The notes under the pieces: generated by a model | Database searches by the model: none | The model's input: the letters and a program-made list of their open reading frames with translations, nothing else | Told to the model about the DNA's origin: nothing | DNA from: JBLHRE01 sp047625765 | GTDB taxonomy: Bacteria > Bacteroidota > Bacteroidia > Flavobacteriales > JBLHRE01 | Length of the DNA stretch: 6,554 bases | Direction of reading: 5' to 3' | Assembly: GCA_047625765.1 (NCBI GenBank) | Contig: JBLHRE010000104.1 | Location: forward strand, 1-6,554 | Shown here: in pieces, positions 1-4,849 of the stretch | How the letters are laid out: every line of letters starts with the position of its first letter | Numbering within the stretch: position 1 is the stretch's first letter | Program-made: the position numbers and the translations under genes

Positions 1-1
1 T

Positions 2-241
2 TCCGTTTTGCTTATATCACAGTTTACTTTACATGCCTCTACCAAAAAAGGCAACCGCCCATCTTACATTAAAGCAGCTCGCCCAGAAGTTGCCATTCCA
101 CTTTACGAACAATTTATTAGCAAACTAGAATCCGCTTTAGCGAAACCTATTTGTACCGGAGAATTTGGTGCAGATATGCAGGTTGCTTTGGTGAATGATG
201 GCCCTGTGACGATTATTATTGATTCGAAGGAAAGAGCTTAA
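2..241 (+). CDS. dtd: D-aminoacyl-tRNA deacylase, C-terminal part (5' end outside window)
   Basis: This is the last 79 codons of a D-aminoacyl-tRNA deacylase, a cytoplasmic proofreading enzyme that hydrolyses D-amino acids (and mischarged glycine) from tRNA. Both family signatures are visible: the SQFT motif (17-28), preceded by the usual S-V-L-hydrophobic strand, and the NDGPVT motif (194-211), whose Gly-cisPro pair enforces chirality in the dimer active site. The conserved KGNRPS and GEFGADMQV segments lie between them. The family is about 145-150 residues long, so roughly the first 70 are missing only because the window begins here. The TTG at 8 is an internal leucine codon and not a start, because the frame is open to the window edge and the homologous strand begins before it. 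The end is intact (TAA) with the usual short tail after NDGPVT. Identification is secure. Confidence 0.96.
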   Translation, partial: SVLLISQFTLHASTKKGNRPSYIKAARPEVAIPLYEQFISKLESALAKPICTGEFGADMQVALVNDGPVTIIIDSKERA

Positions 242-303
242 GAGAGTTGGAGCTGATAGTTTTTAGTTTGTGTTTAGAGCTTTCCAATTTACACGGGTTG
301 ATT

Positions 304-516
304 TTAAGCTTGCTCCAATATTGCATCTAATTCTTTATAGGAATAGCTTTTGGCATTCCCCGTTTCATATCTCGCCAATTGCTCTTGAAAATAGTTTTGA
401 TCTTCCTCGAAGCTTGATTCGTTGATGATTTCCAAATCGTCTGACTTAAACTGCTTGAGAAACCAAAGAATCTTATCTAGAATTCGGTCGTTGACTTTTA
501 GTTTTAATGTTGTCAT
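304..516 (-). CDS. Small antitoxin-like protein (Phd/YefM/RelB-type layout), no toxin partner
   Basis: The product is an acidic 70-residue protein. It has an N-terminal beta/helix segment (TLKLKVNDRILDKILWFLKQF, residues 3-23), a linker containing DDLEII, and a C-terminal part reading ARYETGNAKSYSYKELDAILEQ. The final pattern (LE.GKA..Y(S/T).EELD..L) is typical of the toxin-binding tail of small type II antitoxins in Bacteroidota that pair with RelE/ParE-family toxins. Such antitoxins normally overlap or abut a toxin gene of about 95 codons. Here only 62 nt separate the stop codon from the end of dtd on the other strand, and no toxin frame lies upstream. The gene is therefore an orphan, either a relic of a lost pair or a stand-alone regulator. 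The ATG at 516 is the only sensible start. A long palindrome begins 14 nt upstream of it. The coding call is good; the antitoxin role is inferred from pattern memory only. Confidence 0.72.
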   Translation of the reverse strand: MTTLKLKVNDRILDKILWFLKQFKSDDLEIINESSFEEDQNYFQEQLARYETGNAKSYSYKELDAILEQA

Positions 517-529
517 AGTACGAATTTAG

Positions 530-579
530 TAAATTGATTGTTAGTATCGCAATGCATTTCGACACTAACAATCAATTTA
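530..579. repeat. 50-bp near-perfect palindrome between divergent genes
   Basis: The arm AAATTGATTGTTAGT (531-545) is repeated exactly as its reverse complement at 564-578, and the outer pair 530/579 also matches. The symmetry continues inward through TCG/CGA to the central palindrome AATGCATT (551-558), so 23 of 25 position pairs match; the mismatches are 546/563 and 550/559. It lies 14 nt upstream of the antitoxin-like gene and 60 nt upstream of the TonB-C gene. It could be an operator bound by a dimeric regulator, a cruciform or hairpin in either transcript, or a relic of an inserted palindromic element. It lacks the GC-rich stem and T-run of an intrinsic terminator, and it lies upstream of both genes. 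A weak minus-strand promoter (ATTG at 553-550, then TAAATTCG at 528-521) would overlap it, but it would leave almost no leader. Confidence 0.85.
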
Positions 580-581
580 TC

Positions 582-612
582 TATTACCTCGTGGTAATAT
601 TTATTTACTTTG
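582..612 (+). promoter_or_regulatory. Candidate promoter region with a small dyad upstream of the TonB-C gene
   Basis: TTACTTTG at 605-612 matches five of the six fixed bases of the Bacteroidota -7 box TAnnTTTG and would place the transcript start about 20 nt before the ATG at 640. No good TTTG -33 box sits 19-21 nt upstream. Instead, a perfect 7-bp dyad, TATTACC-TCGT-GGTAATA (582-599), occupies the spacer. That is a plausible operator position, but the binding factor is unknown. Confidence 0.4.
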
Positions 613-639
613 CCACCTTCAACTCAAATCCTCAATAGT

Positions 640-1296
640 ATGAAAAAACTAATCATTCTCTTCTTATTGATTGCATCCAATGCAATTGCTCAATCACCAC
701 AAGTTATCACCACTTTTTACCGCAGCGAAAGCTTTTATGCTTCATGTAGGGAGAAAAAAGCTAAGTATGTGGAAATTGAAGAGAAGCTTAACAAAGATAC
801 CTTCAGCAGGCTAATCAAAGAGATTGCTACGGACAAGATTTATCATTTTTCGAAATACATTGATGGAGTTCCTTGCGGCTTATGGGTACATGGAAAACCC
901 AGCTCACTTAAGGAATTAGATTACGATTTCACGAGTAACTACACATCGATGGAATTCCCAAACACGCCAATACATAATGCCATGTCAGACCAGGGTTTTG
1001 TTGTTGATGCTGAATTTCAGAAGGTCATATCGAGACACCTTCTATCTAATTTTCAATTCCCGCAATTAGCTATAGACCAAAATATTTTGGGGAAGGTCTT
1101 TGTGTCTTTCCTTATAAACATGAACGGTGCAATTGTGTATGCTTATGTAGCGAGAGGGGTTAGCCCGATTTTGGATAAGGAAGCTCTAAGGTTAATTTAC
1201 GGGCTTAGCCCATTGACCATTATTCCAAAAGACCCAAATGCCTCTTCAAATACTTTGTTTTCGTATTCAATTCCTGTCAATTTTCAGATATATTAA
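640..1296 (+). CDS. Secreted protein with C-terminal TonB-C-like domain
   Basis: The product has 218 residues. Residues 1-17 form a textbook Sec signal peptide (MKK, hydrophobic core, cut after AIA before QS), so I start at the ATG at 640; the in-frame TTG at 610 would add ten residues ahead of the signal and overlaps a possible promoter. The middle contains one phrase, YIDGVPCGLW (residues 73-82), resembling a MORN/YwqK-type repeat. Residues about 137-216 resemble the TonB C-terminal domain: FPQLAI, then G-K-V-F-V-S-F-L-I-N-x-x-G-A-I, a V-A-R-G turn, L-D-K-E-A-L-R-L-I, and a final strand ending in IPVNF. Known TonB proteins use this domain to contact TonB-dependent outer-membrane receptors. 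This one has no proline-rich spacer and no retained N-terminal anchor if the signal is cleaved, so it is probably a soluble periplasmic protein and not a classical energy transducer. No functional partner is visible nearby. Confidence 0.85.
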   Translation: MKKLIILFLLIASNAIAQSPQVITTFYRSESFYASCREKKAKYVEIEEKLNKDTFSRLIKEIATDKIYHFSKYIDGVPCGLWVHGKPSSLKELDYDFTSNYTSMEFPNTPIHNAMSDQGFVVDAEFQKVISRHLLSNFQFPQLAIDQNILGKVFVSFLINMNGAIVYAYVARGVSPILDKEALRLIYGLSPLTIIPKDPNASSNTLFSYSIPVNFQIY

Positions 1297-1300
1297 TTCT

Positions 1301-1329
1301 TTTGAATAGGTTAGCTATTCTGACCTTTG
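1301..1329 (+). promoter_or_regulatory. Weak candidate promoter for the MazG-like gene
   Basis: TTTG at 1301-1304 is followed 17 nt later by GACCTTTG (1322-1329), which matches five of six fixed bases of TAnnTTTG. The spacing is slightly shorter than the usual 19-21 nt. The start of transcription would fall about 28 nt before the ATG at 1364. A small hairpin, GAATAG-GTTAG-CTATTC (1304-1320), lies in the spacer; it has no T-run, so I do not call it a terminator for the upstream gene. Confidence 0.3.
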
Positions 1330-1363
1330 TGATAAAGCAGAAAATCCCACGAATAAAACATCT

Positions 1364-1690
1364 ATGTCCTTAAAAGAAACACAAGCAACAGTAGATTCAT
1401 GGATCAAAGAACATGGTGTGCGTTATTTCAACGAGTTAACGAATATGGCTTTACTTAGCGAAGAAGTTGGGGAGGTAGCTCGAATTATTGGAAGACGCTA
1501 TGGAGAGCAGTCGGAAAAACCATCGGATGCCGCCAAAGATTTGGGAGAAGAAATGGCTGATGTGCTTTTTGTATTGTGTTGTTTGGCAAATCAAACAGGT
1601 GTGGATTTGGAATCTGCTTTCGCAAAGAAATTAGCAGTCAAAACAGAACGCGATAAAAGCCGCCATAAAGCAAACGAGAAGTTGAAATAG
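1364..1690 (+). CDS. MazG-like nucleotide pyrophosphohydrolase
   Basis: This 108-residue all-alpha protein is a single-domain member of the MazG/dCTPase-like NTP pyrophosphatase superfamily, enzymes that cleave (d)NTPs to (d)NMP and pyrophosphate with Mg2+. The metal-binding signature EExxE...ExxD is complete: EEVGE at residues 33-37 and E63-M-A-D66, separated by the usual helical hairpin. The length is that of the short single-domain forms, not the two-domain MazG of enterobacteria (about 260 residues), so I give no symbol. The likely role is hydrolysis of non-canonical or excess nucleotides in the cytoplasm; the exact substrate cannot be read from the sequence. The Lys/Arg-rich tail (residues 88-108) is typical of the family. 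The ATG at 1364 fits the start of the first helix. It converges on rsgA with a 67-nt gap. Confidence 0.9.
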   Translation: MSLKETQATVDSWIKEHGVRYFNELTNMALLSEEVGEVARIIGRRYGEQSEKPSDAAKDLGEEMADVLFVLCCLANQTGVDLESAFAKKLAVKTERDKSRHKANEKLK

Positions 1691-1713
1691 GGATTTTTCC
1701 TGCCTAGACCAAC

Positions 1714-1758
1714 ATTCGCATTAATCATTAATAACTAACAATTAATAATTAAACGAAT
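1714..1758. repeat. Degenerate AT-rich heptamer repeats forming an imperfect dyad
   Basis: Five tandem heptamers run from 1720 to 1754: ATTAATC, ATTAATA, ACTAACA, ATTAATA, ATTAAAC. Because ATTAAT is self-complementary, the stretch also folds as an imperfect hairpin. ATTCG (1714-1718) pairs with CGAAT (1754-1758), and the inner arms 1720-1732 and 1741-1753 pair with two mismatches (1720/1753 and 1726/1747) and one bulged C (1719), around an 8-nt loop. It fills the gap between two converging genes and touches the rsgA stop codon. It might help end transcription from both sides, but there is no GC-rich stem or T-run. Confidence 0.6.
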
Positions 1759-2690
1759 TAGTGTCCCTGTCTAAAATGTTCGTTATCGTTCATTTCCGCT
1801 ATCAAACTTAAATACGAGGCATAACGGTGAGGCGCTAGTTCGTTGTTCTCTACAGCAGTTTTAATAGCGCAAGCTGGTTCGTTGATGTGTATGCAGTTGT
1901 GGAATTTGCAGTCGCCTTTTATAGCGAAGAAATCTGGGAAATAATTGGTGAGTTCTTCTTTGGTCATATCCACCATTCCAAAACCTTTTATTCCTGGTGT
2001 GTCTATGATAAAGCCGCCAAATTTTAAAGGAAACATTTCTGCAAACGTAGTGGTATGTTGTCCTTTGTGATGCGAATCTGAAACTTCTTGTGTGCGTAAA
2101 TCTAAATCGGTGTCAATGGCATTTGCCAAGGTTGACTTACCCACTCCCGAATGACCAGAAAGCACACTTACCTGCTCTTTTAAGGCCTCTTTTAATTCTT
2201 CTATGCCAATTCCCTCTGTCGCAGAACAAGTCAAGCTATCGTAACCTATGCTTTTGTAAATTGTGCGCATGGCTTCCATGTATTCTAAATCATCTTCGTT
2301 ATACAAGTCGATTTTATTGAAAACGAGAGTCACAGGAATGCGATATGCTTCGGCCGAAACCAAAAAACGGTCGATAAAACCGGTAGAAGTAGGTGGATCG
2401 CTAAGGGTAATGATCAAAAATGCGCGATCTATATTAGACGCAATGATGTGACTTTGCTTGCTAAGATTGACAGATTTACGAACAATATAATTGTTTCGCT
2501 CGTGGATATGAGAGATTACACCATTGGTATCTTCTTCTTCAAAATCCACCCAATCGCCTACAGCCACTGGGTTTGTGCTCTTAATTCCTTTCTGGCGAAA
2601 CTTGCCTTTTAAGCGGCATTCCCAAATCTTATCCTGATCATCAAGTACTTGATACCAGGAGCCTGTTGATTTTATTACTCTTCCTTTCAT
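1758..2690 (-). CDS. rsgA: Ribosome small-subunit-dependent GTPase A
   Basis: The 310-residue product is the circularly permuted GTPase RsgA (YjeQ/YloQ), which binds the 30S subunit and acts in its late maturation. The domain order is as expected: an N-terminal OB fold (about residues 1-70), then the GTPase with motifs in permuted order, and a C-terminal zinc module. G4 is NKID (125-128), G5 is SAT (156-158), the P-loop G1 is GHSGVGKST (179-187), the switch-I region contains HHKGQHTTT (207-215), and G3 is DTPG (230-233). The zinc ligands follow the family spacing C-x4-C-x-H-x5-C (C261, C266, H268, C274). The length matches the family, and all motifs are intact. The start at 2690 gives the normal MKGRV(I/V) beginning. 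It is divergent from gldA with only 40 bp between the start codons, so the two promoters must overlap one another or the genes. No clear minus-strand promoter was found. Confidence 0.97.
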   Translation of the reverse strand: MKGRVIKSTGSWYQVLDDQDKIWECRLKGKFRQKGIKSTNPVAVGDWVDFEEEDTNGVISHIHERNNYIVRKSVNLSKQSHIIASNIDRAFLIITLSDPPTSTGFIDRFLVSAEAYRIPVTLVFNKIDLYNEDDLEYMEAMRTIYKSIGYDSLTCSATEGIGIEELKEALKEQVSVLSGHSGVGKSTLANAIDTDLDLRTQEVSDSHHKGQHTTTFAEMFPLKFGGFIIDTPGIKGFGMVDMTKEELTNYFPDFFAIKGDCKFHNCIHINEPACAIKTAVENNELAPHRYASYLSLIAEMNDNEHFRQGH

Positions 2691-2724
2691 AGCGTGTACA
2701 AATAACTAAATTTGAACCAAATTT
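2685..2724 (+). promoter_or_regulatory. Promoter for gldA-bioB with inverted repeat over the -7 box
   Basis: TAAATTTG at 2707-2714 is a perfect Bacteroidota -7 box (TAnnTTTG). TTTC at 2685-2688, 18 nt upstream and overlapping the rsgA start codon, is a three-of-four match to the -33 box. Transcription would begin roughly 10 nt before the gldA ATG at 2731, a short leader. The -7 box is embedded in a perfect inverted repeat, AAATTTG-AAC-CAAATTT (2708-2724), which could be a repressor site or simply base composition. Confidence 0.55.
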
Positions 2725-2730
2725 TCAGCT

Positions 2731-3636
2731 ATGTCTATCAAAGTATCTCAGGTTACTAAATATTATGGTGAGCAAAAAGCATTGGATGCTGTAAGCTTCG
2801 AGCTTAAGAAGGGCGAAGTGGTTGGTTTTTTGGGGCCAAATGGTGCTGGAAAATCTACCATGATGAAAATTTTGACCAGTTATTTACCTCCATCAGAAGG
2901 AAAAGCTGAAGTAGGAGGCTTCGATGTAGAAGAAGATGCTATGTCTGTTAAAGAGCTCGTGGGCTATTTGCCAGAACACAATCCATTGTATTTGGAGATG
3001 TATGTGCGCGAATATTTGAATTTCGTTGCGAGTTTGTACAAACAACCACTTTCTAAGGTAGACGAGATGATAGCTTTGACAGGATTACAGCCAGAGCAAC
3101 ACAAGCAAATTGGAGATCTATCTAAAGGCTACCGCCAGCGTGTAGGATTGGCACAAGCCTTAATTCACAACCCAGAGGTCTTGATTTTGGATGAGCCAAC
3201 AACAGGATTGGATCCCAACCAGTTGAAAGAGATTAGAGCGCTAATCAAAGAAATAGGAAAAGAAAAAACCATTCTTTTTTCTACCCACATTATGCAAGAA
3301 GTAGAGGCCCTTTGCGATAGAGTAATAATTATTGATAGCGGAAGAATAGTAGCAGATAAGCCTACTGCAGAACTGAAATCGTTGACCAATAGCATGCAGA
3401 TTGTTACCGTAGAATTTGAAGAGGATGCAGATAAAAATCAGTTGGCAACCATTGAAGGGGTAGAAAATGTTGAAGAAATAAATAGTACCACTTGGAAATT
3501 AACATCGAGTGTCAATAAAAATTTAAGGAAGTCGGTTTTTGAATTTGCAGTTAAAAACGACTTAACAATATTGCAACAGCAACAAGAAACCCAGGACTTG
3601 GAATCCATTTTCCAAGAATTGACAAATAATAAATAA
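2731..3636 (+). CDS. gldA: Gliding-motility ABC transporter ATP-binding subunit GldA
   Basis: This 301-residue cytoplasmic ATPase matches GldA of gliding Bacteroidota, which forms an ABC transporter with the membrane proteins GldF and GldG; the transported substrate is unknown. The nucleotide-binding domain is complete: Walker A GPNGAGKST (35-43), a Q-loop region reading GYLPEHNPLY (78-87), signature LSKGYRQRVGL (130-140), Walker B LILDEPTTGLDP (151-162), and the H-loop histidine H186 in STH. The segment PEHNPLYLEMYVREYLNF (81-98) is the part I recognise most specifically as GldA. Residues 220-301 form the accessory C-terminal domain seen in this family. gldF and gldG are not in the window, but gldA is known to be unlinked from them in Flavobacterium johnsoniae. 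It has its own promoter, and bioB begins 3 nt after its stop, so the two are almost certainly co-transcribed. A related multidrug-type ABC ATPase is the alternative, less likely. Confidence 0.9.
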   Translation: MSIKVSQVTKYYGEQKALDAVSFELKKGEVVGFLGPNGAGKSTMMKILTSYLPPSEGKAEVGGFDVEEDAMSVKELVGYLPEHNPLYLEMYVREYLNFVASLYKQPLSKVDEMIALTGLQPEQHKQIGDLSKGYRQRVGLAQALIHNPEVLILDEPTTGLDPNQLKEIRALIKEIGKEKTILFSTHIMQEVEALCDRVIIIDSGRIVADKPTAELKSLTNSMQIVTVEFEEDADKNQLATIEGVENVEEINSTTWKLTSSVNKNLRKSVFEFAVKNDLTILQQQQETQDLESIFQELTNNK

Positions 3637-3639
3637 ATA

Positions 3640-4653
3640 ATGGCCGAGATTAGACATAATTGGACAAGAGAAGAAATAGAGCAGATTTTCAATCAGCCTC
3701 TTTTAGAATTGGTTTTTAAAGCTGCAACGGTGCATAGAGAGCATCATGCCGAAAACGAAGTACAGGTATGTACTTTATTGTCTATCAAAACTGGAGGTTG
3801 TCCAGAAGACTGTGCCTATTGCCCACAAGCAGCTAGATATAGTACGGATATTGATGTTCACAAATTATTGGACAAATCCATTGTATTAGGCAATGCTAGA
3901 AAAGCAAAAGATGCTGGATCTACGCGTTTTTGTATGGGAGCTGCTTGGAGAGAAGTGCGCGACAATCGCGATTTCGACAAGGTGGTAGAAATGGTACAGG
4001 GAGTAAATGATATGGGTCTTGAGGTATGTGCAACCTTAGGGATGATCAACGAGAATCAGGCTCAGAAACTGAAGGATGCTGGTTTGTATGCTTACAACCA
4101 CAACTTAGATACCTCTGAAGAAAAATATGAGGACATTATTTCTACCCGTACCTATGGCGATCGTTTAGACACATTAGAGAGTGTGCGTAAGGTTGGTTTA
4201 ACCGTTTGTAGTGGTGGGATTATTGGTTTGGGTGAGGAAGAGGACGATAGAATTGGCATGTTGCAAACCTTAGCCAATATGCCGCAGCATCCAGAATCTG
4301 TTCCCATCAATAAATTGGTAGCAGTTGAAGGAACACCTTTGGCAGATCAAGAAGAAGTACATGTTTTTGAGATGGTAAGAATGATTGCAACAGCAAGAAT
4401 AATGATGCCAGCTTCAATGGTGCGCTTGTCGGCTGGTCGTATGACTATGACCGAAGAAGGACAAGCTTTCTGTTTTATGGCAGGAGCGAACTCTATTTTT
4501 GCAGGAGATAAGTTGTTGACCACGCCAAATCCATCAGAAGATAAGGATATGCAACTGTTTGCGAAGTTGGGATTGAACCAACGTCCTGCTTTTAAAATGG
4601 AAAATGAGTCTGCTTGTGGTACGCCTAAAGAGGAAGCCTTTAGTAAGCTCTAA
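3640..4653 (+). CDS. bioB: Biotin synthase (radical SAM)
   Basis: The 337-residue product is biotin synthase, which inserts sulfur into dethiobiotin in the last step of biotin synthesis. All cluster ligands are present. The radical-SAM [4Fe-4S] motif C-x3-C-x2-C is C54, C58, C61 (GGCPEDCAYCPQ). The [2Fe-2S] cluster that donates the sulfur has C98, C130 and C190 together with R262 in the MVRLSAGR motif, corresponding to C97, C128, C188 and R260 of E. coli. The YNHNLDT motif (152-158), which contacts substrate and SAM, is also intact. Length is normal. The ATG at 3640 is 3 nt after the gldA stop in an A-rich AATAAATAAATA stretch with no Shine-Dalgarno sequence, as is usual in Bacteroidota. No other biotin gene is present in the window, so the pathway must be scattered or elsewhere. 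Its pairing with gldA has no obvious functional logic. Confidence 0.98.
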   Translation: MAEIRHNWTREEIEQIFNQPLLELVFKAATVHREHHAENEVQVCTLLSIKTGGCPEDCAYCPQAARYSTDIDVHKLLDKSIVLGNARKAKDAGSTRFCMGAAWREVRDNRDFDKVVEMVQGVNDMGLEVCATLGMINENQAQKLKDAGLYAYNHNLDTSEEKYEDIISTRTYGDRLDTLESVRKVGLTVCSGGIIGLGEEEDDRIGMLQTLANMPQHPESVPINKLVAVEGTPLADQEEVHVFEMVRMIATARIMMPASMVRLSAGRMTMTEEGQAFCFMAGANSIFAGDKLLTTPNPSEDKDMQLFAKLGLNQRPAFKMENESACGTPKEEAFSKL

Positions 4654-4665
4654 GAAAACACTTAA

Positions 4666-4761
4666 ATGAAGAAAGAAAGCACTTTTACAAAATCAATTTT
4701 AATTCAGGTTGCAGCTATTGTACTTTCTTTAGTGGCAATTGTAATTTCAACTCGGATATAA
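4666..4761 (+). CDS. Small single-helix membrane peptide (31 aa)
   Basis: A 31-codon frame with ATG start and TAA stop begins 12 nt after bioB. The product has a charged start (MKKESTFTK, residues 1-9), one uninterrupted hydrophobic stretch (residues 11-28, rich in I, V, L, A, with a single Gln at 14) and a short S-T-R-I end. This is a clear single transmembrane-helix design, most simply oriented with the N-terminal lysines in the cytoplasm. The frame lies between bioB and the strong terminator at 4785, so it would share the gldA-bioB transcript. The A-rich sequence just before the ATG resembles the starts of the neighbouring genes. I do not recognise a family. A chance frame cannot be excluded at this length, but the coherent hydrophobic pattern and position argue for a real gene. 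It might also be the remnant of a longer membrane protein. Confidence 0.55.
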   Translation: MKKESTFTKSILIQVAAIVLSLVAIVISTRI

Positions 4762-4784
4762 TATTTATTAGTGATATAATGTAT

Positions 4785-4818
4785 GGGTTGTTTCTGTTTG
4801 CAGAGACGACCCTTTTTT
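4785..4818 (+). terminator. Strong intrinsic terminator of the gldA-bioB unit
   Basis: A 12-bp stem, GGGTTGTTTCTG (4785-4796) with CAGAGACGACCC (4801-4812), closes on a 4-nt TTTG loop and is followed directly by six Ts (4813-4818). All 12 positions pair, two of them as G-U on the plus-strand transcript. On the minus strand those two would be A-C mismatches and there is no T-run, so it works in the plus direction only. It ends the unit gldA-bioB-small peptide and separates it from the AraC-type gene. Confidence 0.92.
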
Positions 4819-4849
4819 GTTTAGTTTTATACAGAATTGAAAACAAGTA

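Noticed and set aside
245..287. Possible hairpin after dtd (TTGGAGCT with AGCTTTCCAA)
   Set aside because: The arms pair only with a 2-nt bulge across a long loop, and no T-run follows, so it is not convincing as a terminator.
610..639. Upstream in-frame TTG start for the TonB-C protein
   Set aside because: It would place ten residues ahead of a well-formed signal peptide and overlaps the likely -7 box; the ATG at 640 is far better.
1304..1320. GAATAG-GTTAG-CTATTC hairpin as terminator of the TonB-C gene
   Set aside because: It is an AT-rich 6-bp stem followed by TGACCTTTG, with no T-run; too weak to call.
1720..1754. Heptamer run as a CRISPR-like array
   Set aside because: The units are directly tandem with no spacers and are only 7 bp long.
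2090..2451. Plus-strand frames inside rsgA
   Set aside because: They are antisense to a fully conserved GTPase with all motifs intact; the translations show no domain.
3438..3692. 84-codon minus-strand frame across the gldA/bioB junction
   Set aside because: It lies antisense to two well-identified genes, its composition is that of a reverse-frame shadow, and it has no recognisable domain.
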